From Legionellaceae bacterium (GTDB taxonomy: Bacteria; Pseudomonadota; Gammaproteobacteria; Legionellales; Legionellaceae): a stretch of 5,363 nucleotides of DNA. Made by a program: the position numbers and the translations under genes. Location of the stretch: NCBI GenBank assembly GCA_947473535.1, contig CANJFK010000107.1, positions 1-5,363 on the forward strand, read 5' to 3'. Position 1 is the first letter of the stretch; every line of letters begins with the position of its first letter. The notes beneath the pieces are model-generated. The model was not told where the DNA came from. It did no database searches and saw only the letters and a program-made list of their open reading frames with translations. Shown here in pieces: positions 1-5,363 of this stretch.

Positions 1-1785
1 ATCTTCACCTGCTTGACGTAATGCGTCTAAGCTTCCCCGAACGGCCTTTGCTTGAGCAATAAGGTCAGTATGAGCAGTTTGGATTTTATGAATTGTCCCA
101 CTTAACTGTCGAAATAAGAATTCGTGGTTATTTGGAAATCGGTTAATTAATATTGCCAGTATCTTGGACTCTTTAAATTGACGTAAAAGGGCGTTTAAAT
201 CCTCTCGATCTTCCGTGAACTGAAGTAATTTTTCCGCGGGCATTGAACGAAGAAGAGCACTAATTTCTTTTGCGGAGAGCAGTTCGAGAATACTTGTAAA
301 TTGTACCTTGGTTGTTACTTGCGTGGGATGCCACATAATGTGGTTTATCACCAAGTTTTTTTGGGGCGAATTTTCAAGTACTTCACTGACAACGATATGC
401 AATACGTCAGCATGCTTAGCTAACAAATCATCTAATAAGTCTTCATTGGTTTGGGTATCATCGCTGTCAACAATTTGCTGTAATATGCGGTCCATTTCGC
501 CTTGGCCCAATATTGGCGATTGTGAACCGTGGTGCGGTTCATCGTCTTCAACCTTGTTGACCCAATCTGGAATCTCTTCATCCTCATCCAGGGGGTGAGG
601 CTTGGCTTTGGCAGGTTGTGGCTTTGTATCGTCGTCTTTTACTTGCCCAACTCGACGCTTCGCATAGGTATCAATACATTTTTCTTTGTGCGCTGACGAA
701 TTCTCGTCAATGTAATCCATATTATATTGTTTTAATTCTTCAAACACGAGATCAAGTATGAAATGGTGGACGTTGCTTCGTAGCGGTTGTTTTGCTGGTG
801 TTCGGTTATCTAGCTTATAAAAGTCGGGGAAAATTTTACTCATATCGGGGTCATGGAGAAAATAATGAAATTCAGTTAGTGCCATCTTTTGATCGTGTTC
901 TAGCGTTTCACGTAGCGCATCACCAAATACATTGCCTCGATTGAGTGCTATTATTAATGCACTGCCATATGATTCTTCAGTAGGCGAGGCTTGTTTTAAC
1001 ATCTCCAAAAGAGGTGTTAGTGCTTTTTTCACCATCTCAATTTGGGGTTTATTTAATAAATTAGTTCCTATTTCGGCAGAATTGAGCGTAACGGTCATGC
1101 AATCATGTTTAATCCATCGTTCCAATTGATCTTTTTCAAGTTGTTTTGCGTGTTCTACTGCTTCTTGCTGTTCGCGCAGCAGGTCTTGTTGACGTTGATC
1201 TTCACCTTCTTGTTCAGCGATTGCATCTTGCCAGTTTGTGTATTGTTTTTTAAAATTCTCTACAGAATCAACCAACGTTGGCGTGTTTAGGGCTTGATAA
1301 TCAACATCCCTTTTCATGTCTAGTCGTCTATCCGTTTTTGATTCGTCATGGATGTAACATCTACCTCGCGCAAGTGAGTTATCAGTTGACCACTCATCAG
1401 TTGCTGTCGGAGACCAAGAGCGTCCTGCCTGCATCGCGTGGAAACTATTAAAATTAAAACGATATAATTTTAATGGTGCTAAGTCTTCCATTCGCTTAGA
1501 GCCATGAATATAAGGGGTCATGTCCTCAAGACGTGCTAGTCCGAGGCAGTACTTTGAATCCGCCTCGTCAGTAAAGTCAATAACACGTAATTTTCTTGTG
1601 GATATACCATCAACAAGCTCTACAAATGTATCTTGTTCCGGCATAACACCATCGATGGTTGCCTCAGCGACGCGGACATGTACGATTTGGTGTTCGTCGA
1701 GTTCAATATCACACCAATGCGGCGTAGACCAGTCATTACTCTCCGCCAATGGGTAGCTAACTAGAATCCGATGGTAACTTGGCAT
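1..1785 (-). CDS. Large hypothetical protein, 3' end cut off by the window edge
   Basis: I do not recognise this protein. The frame is open for 595 codons from an ATG at 1785 to the left edge, without a stop, so the C-terminus is missing. The ATG is supported by a GGAG six bases upstream. No signal peptide or membrane segment is visible, so a soluble protein is likely. Residues 1-170 are mixed and probably strand-rich, with many aromatic residues. Residues about 175-225 are rich in Glu, Gln and Lys and look like a coiled coil. Residues 230-375 look helical. Residues about 380-425 form a charged, Pro- and Asp/Glu-rich linker (KDDD, DEDEE, EDDEP). Residues 430-595 are Leu-rich helices, with a possible 35-residue repeat near 496-558. 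Codon use resembles a real gene and no frameshift is seen. It could be a structural or scaffold protein, or a secreted effector if the host is a Legionellales member, but nothing here proves either. Confidence 0.85.
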   Translation of the reverse strand, partial: MPSYHRILVSYPLAESNDWSTPHWCDIELDEHQIVHVRVAEATIDGVMPEQDTFVELVDGISTRKLRVIDFTDEADSKYCLGLARLEDMTPYIHGSKRMEDLAPLKLYRFNFNSFHAMQAGRSWSPTATDEWSTDNSLARGRCYIHDESKTDRRLDMKRDVDYQALNTPTLVDSVENFKKQYTNWQDAIAEQEGEDQRQQDLLREQQEAVEHAKQLEKDQLERWIKHDCMTVTLNSAEIGTNLLNKPQIEMVKKALTPLLEMLKQASPTEESYGSALIIALNRGNVFGDALRETLEHDQKMALTEFHYFLHDPDMSKIFPDFYKLDNRTPAKQPLRSNVHHFILDLVFEELKQYNMDYIDENSSAHKEKCIDTYAKRRVGQVKDDDTKPQPAKAKPHPLDEDEEIPDWVNKVEDDEPHHGSQSPILGQGEMDRILQQIVDSDDTQTNEDLLDDLLAKHADVLHIVVSEVLENSPQKNLVINHIMWHPTQVTTKVQFTSILELLSAKEISALLRSMPAEKLLQFTEDREDLNALLRQFKESKILAILINRFPNNHEFLFRQLSGTIHKIQTAHTDLIAQAKAVRGSLDALRQAGED

Positions 1786-1791
1786 GTGTAT

Positions 1792-1795
1792 CTCC
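1792..1795 (-). promoter_or_regulatory. Ribosome binding site of the large hypothetical gene
   Basis: On the minus strand GGAG stands six bases before the ATG at 1785. It is a good Shine-Dalgarno match at normal spacing, fixes the start, and supports the frame being a translated gene. Confidence 0.7.
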
Positions 1796-1827
1796 GAATA
1801 AATTAAAAAGAATCTGACGTATATAGT

Positions 1828-1855
1828 AATATAACTGTTCTATTTTGTCACACAA
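1828..1855 (-). promoter_or_regulatory. Possible sigma70-type promoter of the large hypothetical gene
   Basis: In the 74-bp gap between lnt and the next minus-strand gene, the minus strand reads TTGTGT (1855-1850), 16 bases, then TATATT (1833-1828). This gives a -35/-10 pair about 43 bases before the start codon. The surroundings are AT-rich, so chance matches are likely. I see no hairpin terminator after lnt in this gap, so read-through from lnt is also possible. Confidence 0.35.
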
Positions 1856-1859
1856 TGTT

Positions 1860-3410
1860 TTAAATAAGCGTGTTTATTGGCTTGCGGATCATCACTGAAG
1901 CACAACAAGCGATAAATAGGACGAATAGACAAACAAGTAATATGGGCAGATCGCCCAGATAGACCCAAGGCGATGCGCCGGTGGCGGGATAGAGCGTGGT
2001 TTCTAAAATACCAGACGTAAACACAGGTAGGGATGCGGTTAAGTCACCGTGGGTATCAATCACTGAAGATAAACCGTCTTTGTTAGCAACCACTTGAAAC
2101 CGCCCTGTTTGGATAGAAAGCACTTGTGCCATTTGCAGTTGTTGATACATGGCGAGTGAATGACCAAACCAGCCGTCATCGCTAATGGATACTATCCATT
2201 CTGCGTTAGGTAATTGTTTACGCAATAATTGAGGGTAGGCGAGTTCGTAGCAGATCAATGACGCGACAGGATGATTTTGCACTCGAATCAATGGCTGGTT
2301 TGCTTTGCCTGGTTTCATATTGGCGACTGGAATAGACAGCCAATTAGTGATCCGTAGCATGAATTCAGGAATAAACTCACCGAAGGGGACTAGTTGCTGT
2401 TTGAAATAAGAACCATCCGCTGAACCTAGGGTGGTTAACGTATTGTAATACGCATTTTCGTTCGCAGGGGTTGGCCGAGGCATGCCCAGTAATACGGCAC
2501 TACCCATTCTCTTTGCTTTCTGATCGATGGTATCGATAAAATCACTGATGTAGTTTGCGGGCAATGGAATGGCTGATTCAGGCATAACGATGAGTTGTTT
2601 TTTGCCGATTAATTGGCCAAGAGCGTCTTCATAACGTTGCAATAATTGCCAAAATAAGGGTTCATCCCATTTATCCCTGATCGATAAATTAGGTTGAATA
2701 ATAGCCACCGAAACGGGTGTGGAACTAATCGTCGACCACGCTTTGTTCTTTAATAAAGAGGGTGCTATCAATAGGGCAATAAACGCGAAAAGCCATAAGT
2801 ACCGCACAGAGCCCTTGAGTTGTGTGCTCGCGGCCAGCAGGGTTGCACAAAGACAAGTGATGAAACCTACGCCAAATACGCCAAAAATTGGTAACAAGTA
2901 TTTTAATGGTGTATCAATTTGACCAAATCCAAGGAGTAACCACGGAAAGCCTCCCATGGTGGTTGCTCGCAAGTACTCGCCTAAACACCAAAGCGCGCTA
3001 AACAAAACACAAGTAAATAATAATGATCGTTTTTTTGCAAGCTTGTGATAAACCAATGCGACTAACGCAGGATAACAGGCTAGGTAGATTATAAAGAGCA
3101 AGGTCACTAATGCAGATAGGATGGCATTGAGATGACCATATTCATGAATACTGACATATATCCATGAAACCCCAAGACCTAAAAAACCGAAACCAAAAAA
3201 AAATCCAATCGCAATGGACTGTTTTAATGTTTGTTGGCGTAATTGTGAGAAAAATAGCGCCATGCCAAGAATCGCAAGCCCAGGTAAATGAAACGGAGCA
3301 AATCCACAGGGGATGAGTAAGCCCGCAAAAAAACTGCGTAATAAATACGTGTCGCGTAGGGATAACGCTGCGCGGTAAAAAGGATTACTGATGGTTGATG
3401 CTTGATTCAT
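1860..3410 (-). CDS. lnt: Apolipoprotein N-acyltransferase
   Basis: Lnt transfers an acyl chain from a phospholipid to the amino group of the lipid-modified N-terminal Cys of apolipoproteins in the inner membrane, the last step of lipoprotein maturation. Numbering from a GTG three bases upstream (3413), which could also start the frame, gives 517 residues, the usual length (about 510). Hydrophobic segments lie at about 28-58, 67-89, 95-124, 128-149, 172-195 and 203-221, with a C-terminal one at 487-507 and the nitrilase-like domain between them. The catalytic residues are in place: Glu279 in MPESAIP, Lys338 in YFKQQLVPFGE, and Cys388 in ICYE, with supporting Glu346, Tyr389, Glu390 and Trp249 (DKWD). 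Start choice: ATG at 3410 directly follows the GTG, and neither has a clear Shine-Dalgarno sequence. The gene appears to stand alone; the usual corC/ybeX neighbour is absent. Confidence 0.96.
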   Translation of the reverse strand: MNQASTISNPFYRAALSLRDTYLLRSFFAGLLIPCGFAPFHLPGLAILGMALFFSQLRQQTLKQSIAIGFFFGFGFLGLGVSWIYVSIHEYGHLNAILSALVTLLFIIYLACYPALVALVYHKLAKKRSLLFTCVLFSALWCLGEYLRATTMGGFPWLLLGFGQIDTPLKYLLPIFGVFGVGFITCLCATLLAASTQLKGSVRYLWLFAFIALLIAPSLLKNKAWSTISSTPVSVAIIQPNLSIRDKWDEPLFWQLLQRYEDALGQLIGKKQLIVMPESAIPLPANYISDFIDTIDQKAKRMGSAVLLGMPRPTPANENAYYNTLTTLGSADGSYFKQQLVPFGEFIPEFMLRITNWLSIPVANMKPGKANQPLIRVQNHPVASLICYELAYPQLLRKQLPNAEWIVSISDDGWFGHSLAMYQQLQMAQVLSIQTGRFQVVANKDGLSSVIDTHGDLTASLPVFTSGILETTLYPATGASPWVYLGDLPILLVCLFVLFIACCASVMIRKPINTLI

Positions 3411-3440
3411 CACGAATGGAATAAAAACAAAATGAAGCCG

Positions 3441-3469
3441 ACGATAGAGGAGTCTATGTAAAAGGTCAA
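3441..3469 (-). promoter_or_regulatory. Likely sigma70-type promoter of lnt
   Basis: On the minus strand TTGACC (3469-3464, five of six -35 consensus bases) is followed by a 17-base spacer and TATCGT (3446-3441, four of six -10 bases). Transcription would begin around 3433, leaving a leader of only about 20-25 bases before the lnt start codon. This is the best promoter match in the divergent region. Confidence 0.5.
3444..3457. repeat. Small inverted repeat over the lnt -10 box
   Basis: ATAGA (3444-3448) and TCTAT (3453-3457) are perfect inverted copies around the four bases GGAG. The left arm overlaps the proposed lnt -10 box, so it could be a small operator. At five base pairs per arm it could equally be chance. 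Confidence 0.25.
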
Positions 3470-3493
3470 GTTTTTATGAAAATTCTATAGTCA

Positions 3494-3522
3494 TTCTCAC
3501 TGCGCAAAGGATAGTGTAGGAT
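3494..3522 (+). promoter_or_regulatory. Weak promoter candidate for the lysine-catabolism operon
   Basis: TTCTCA (3494-3499), a 17-base spacer and TAGGAT (3517-3522) match four of six bases in each box. It lies about 30 bases before the dehydrogenase start at 3553. Another -10-like sequence, TATAGT (3486-3491), has no convincing -35 box. The operon must start in this gap because lnt diverges from it, but the exact promoter is unsure. Confidence 0.25.
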
Positions 3523-3539
3523 TGAGATCCCCTATCAAT

Positions 3540-3545
3540 GGAGAG
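3540..3545 (+). promoter_or_regulatory. Ribosome binding site that sets the dehydrogenase start
   Basis: GGAGAG at 3540-3545 lies seven bases before the ATG at 3553. An in-frame ATG at 3538 overlaps this site and has no good site of its own, so 3553 is the better start. It also places the first beta strand and the GxGxxG motif right at the N-terminus, as usual for this fold. Confidence 0.75.
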
Positions 3546-3552
3546 TAGTTGC

Positions 3553-4644
3553 ATGAACAACGTAATGATTACAGGCGCAGGAAAGATTGGTAGTTTAATC
3601 GCGTGTTTATTTGCCGATTGCAGTGACTATCAAGTTCATTTAGTTGATTTGGAATTTAATGGTAAAGATGTAGCGCGTTTATTACATGCCATGCCTGAAA
3701 TAAAAACGGTCTTAATGGATGTTTATGACCAAGAGTCAATGCACACTTATTTAGTGAATCACGACATTACGGCCGTGATTTCATGTTTACCTTATTTTTT
3801 AAATAGTCATGTTGCTTTGGCTGCTAAAAGCGCCGGCGCTCATTATTTTGATTTGACAGAAGATACTGCTATCACACAAGCGATTAAAGCAATTGCAACG
3901 GGCGCAGAAACAGCGTTTGTGCCACAATGTGGATTGGCGCCTGGTTTTATAAGTATTGTGGCAAGTAGTATGATGCAAGACTTTGATGAATGCATCAGCG
4001 CGAAACTACGAGTAGGTGCGCTGCCGCAACGAGCGAGCAATGCGCTTCATTATTCGTTGACATGGTCTACCGATGGACTTATTAACCAGTATGGTAATGC
4101 TTGTTATGGCATTGAAGGTGGTCAATTAACCACGTTAATGCCTTTAGAAGGTTTGGAATCCATTCAAATTGATGGTTGTGACTACGAGGCCTTTAATACA
4201 TCAGGTGGGTTGGGAAGCCTTGCGGAGCATTTTGAAGGTAAAATCCAGCGTCTAAATTATAAAACCATGCGTTATCCGGGTCATTGTGAAAAGATGCGAT
4301 TTCTCATGAATGATCTTAAATTAAATGATGATCGAGAAACCTTAAAACGCATTTTTGAACGAGCAATTCCTAAAACCTATCAAGATATGATCTTAGTCTA
4401 CGTTTCGGTAGAGGGCATCTGTCATGGTGAGTTGATTGAAAAAAACTACGTGAAAAAATTGTATCCCAAGACTATTCGAGGCCTTGAATGGTCGGCGATA
4501 CAGGTCAGCACATCGTCAGGCGTTTGTGCGGTTGTTGATCTGATGTTAAATCAGCCCAATGAATTTCATGGTCTCATTACACAAGAGACTTTTAAGTTAG
4601 CGGATGTATTGGCTAATCGTTTTGGTCGTTATTTTGGAGAATAA
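3553..4644 (+). CDS. Saccharopine dehydrogenase / lysine 6-dehydrogenase family protein
   Basis: This is an NAD(P)-dependent oxidoreductase of the saccharopine dehydrogenase family, 363 residues from the ATG at 3553. The N-terminal Rossmann domain starts at once with GAGKIG (residues 8-13). Asp32, at the end of the second strand (LVDLE), suggests NAD rather than NADP. SCLPYFLN (77-84) and YFDLTED (98-104) are typical of the family. The second, catalytic domain begins around CGLAPG (126-131) and contains TWSTDG (170-175) and NYKTMRYPGH (235-244). Known members either split saccharopine into glutamate and alpha-aminoadipate semialdehyde or deaminate lysine at the epsilon position to the same product; the length (about 360-390 in lysine 6-dehydrogenases) allows the second. 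No lysine-ketoglutarate reductase is seen here, which mildly favours direct lysine deamination. It is followed after two bases by an aminoadipate-semialdehyde dehydrogenase-like gene, so the family call is firm and the exact substrate is inferred. Confidence 0.88.
   Translation: MNNVMITGAGKIGSLIACLFADCSDYQVHLVDLEFNGKDVARLLHAMPEIKTVLMDVYDQESMHTYLVNHDITAVISCLPYFLNSHVALAAKSAGAHYFDLTEDTAITQAIKAIATGAETAFVPQCGLAPGFISIVASSMMQDFDECISAKLRVGALPQRASNALHYSLTWSTDGLINQYGNACYGIEGGQLTTLMPLEGLESIQIDGCDYEAFNTSGGLGSLAEHFEGKIQRLNYKTMRYPGHCEKMRFLMNDLKLNDDRETLKRIFERAIPKTYQDMILVYVSVEGICHGELIEKNYVKKLYPKTIRGLEWSAIQVSTSSGVCAVVDLMLNQPNEFHGLITQETFKLADVLANRFGRYFGE
4636..4639 (+). promoter_or_regulatory. Ribosome binding site of the aldehyde dehydrogenase, inside the upstream gene
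   Basis: GGAG is encoded in the last codons of the dehydrogenase, seven bases before the ATG at 4647. Together with the two-base gap between the genes this points to translational coupling and one shared transcript. Confidence 0.75.
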
Positions 4645-4646
4645 AT

Positions 4647-5363
4647 ATGTTGGACTTATTAAAGCACCTGGCTATTCAAACCCTAAATTCTGGGGCATAT
4701 AGCGGTCATGTTTGGTCAAGTCAAACAAAGGGTACACGCTTACAGTCAATGAGTCCTGCCAATGGTGAACAGATTGCGGAGGTCGCGATGTGTACAATGG
4801 CGGATTATGAGCACGTTATTGATCGCGCACAACACGCGTTCCTTGCTTGGCGAGAAAAACCAGCTCCCCTGCGCGGAGAAATCATTCGACAAATGGGTCA
4901 AGCTTTACGTGAACACAAGGATTGGCTGGGTAGCATCGTGTCCCTGGAGATGGGTAAATCCAAACAGGAAGGGGATGGCGAAGTGCAGGAAATGATTGAT
5001 ATTGCCGATTTTGCTGTGGGCCAATCAAGAATGCTTTATGGAAACACAATGCATTCAGAGCGACCTAAACATCGAATGTATGAGCAATGGCATCCTTATG
5101 GCATTGTGGGTGTCATTTCTGCGTTTAATTTTCCTGTTGCGGTATGGGCCTGGAATGCGTTTATTGCGGCCATCTGCGGTAACGTTACCCTGTGGAAACC
5201 ATCCGCAAAGACCCCATTATGTGCAATCGCAGTGCAGCATATTTGTAATCAGGTATTGCAGAGAAATAATTGCCCAGAAATTTTTTCGTTGATTATTCCA
5301 GAGTCTCGTGAAATAACATCGGCGTTTGTGATCGATTCACGTATTCCACTTCTCTCGTTTACG
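4647..5363 (+). CDS. Alpha-aminoadipic semialdehyde dehydrogenase-like aldehyde dehydrogenase (ALDH7 type), 3' end cut off
   Basis: The first 239 residues of an NAD(P)-dependent aldehyde dehydrogenase are present; the family is about 500 residues long, so roughly half lies beyond the right edge. Visible marks are SLEMGK (99-104) and the stretch at 126-167 with QSRMLYG, SERPKHRM and EQWHPYG, which I associate with the antiquitin/ALDH7A1 group. FNFP follows with Asn161, the expected oxyanion-hole residue, then WKPSAKTP with Lys184, which contacts the cofactor. The catalytic Cys and general-base Glu fall outside the window. The group oxidises alpha-aminoadipate semialdehyde (from piperideine-6-carboxylate) to alpha-aminoadipate in lysine breakdown, which fits the dehydrogenase immediately upstream. 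The frame is open to the edge with no frameshift. The aldehyde dehydrogenase assignment is certain; the subfamily rests on motifs recalled from memory plus context. Confidence 0.93.
   Translation, partial: MLDLLKHLAIQTLNSGAYSGHVWSSQTKGTRLQSMSPANGEQIAEVAMCTMADYEHVIDRAQHAFLAWREKPAPLRGEIIRQMGQALREHKDWLGSIVSLEMGKSKQEGDGEVQEMIDIADFAVGQSRMLYGNTMHSERPKHRMYEQWHPYGIVGVISAFNFPVAVWAWNAFIAAICGNVTLWKPSAKTPLCAIAVQHICNQVLQRNNCPEIFSLIIPESREITSAFVIDSRIPLLSFT

Noticed and set aside
308..1756. Short plus-strand frames across the left third (308-598, 932-1129, 1105-1290, 1520-1756)
   Set aside because: They lie opposite the 595-codon minus-strand frame, have low-complexity Ser/Phe-rich translations and overlap one another. 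They are antisense shadows.
1786..1859. Rho-independent terminator after lnt
   Set aside because: The gap is AT-rich but has no GC-rich stem followed by a T run. Only short self-complementary AT stretches were seen.
2719..2922. 67-codon plus-strand frame inside lnt
   Set aside because: It is antisense to the well-supported lnt coding sequence, with no recognisable motif.
3538..3552. Upstream ATG at 3538 as the start of the dehydrogenase
   Set aside because: It overlaps the strong GGAGAG site that serves the ATG at 3553, and the added five residues precede the first strand of the Rossmann fold without purpose.
3843..4040. 65-codon minus-strand frame inside the saccharopine dehydrogenase-like gene
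   Set aside because: It is antisense to a clear enzyme gene and has no motif of its own.
4762..5292. Two consecutive plus-strand frames (4762-4995 and 4996-5292) that might suggest a broken gene
   Set aside because: Both are out-of-frame readings of the aldehyde dehydrogenase, whose own frame is open from 4647 to the edge with intact family motifs.

Overview
The window looks like a piece of a gammaproteobacterial chromosome with moderately low GC. Lnt and the lysine-catabolism enzymes read as ordinary proteobacterial housekeeping proteins. The style of the Lnt and of the large unrecognised protein reminds me of the Legionella/Coxiella group (Legionellales), but this placement is from memory and is not proven by anything here. 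I see no rRNA, tRNA, CRISPR array, insertion sequence or integrase.

Layout. The left third (1-1785, minus strand) is one uninterrupted reading frame of at least 595 codons. It runs off the left edge and encodes a large, hydrophilic, probably mostly helical protein of no family I recognise. A 74-bp gap with a possible promoter separates it from lnt (1860-3410, minus strand), the apolipoprotein N-acyltransferase that adds the third acyl chain to lipoproteins. It has the complete Glu-Lys-Cys catalytic set.

A divergent control region of about 140 bp (3411-3552) follows, with a good sigma70-like promoter candidate for lnt and a weaker one facing right. To its right is a two-gene operon on the plus strand. 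The first gene (3553-4644) is a saccharopine/lysine dehydrogenase-family enzyme. Two bases later comes an aldehyde dehydrogenase of the alpha-aminoadipic semialdehyde dehydrogenase (ALDH7/antiquitin) type (4647 to the right edge, truncated).

Function. The two right-hand genes fit consecutive steps of lysine breakdown. The first would make alpha-aminoadipate semialdehyde (in equilibrium with piperideine-6-carboxylate) and the second would oxidise it to alpha-aminoadipate. The 2-bp spacing and the ribosome binding site buried in the upstream gene suggest coupled translation. Lnt is a separate envelope function, and nothing links it to the lysine genes beyond the shared intergenic region. The most open question is the large left-hand protein. 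No clear-cut new multi-gene system is visible.
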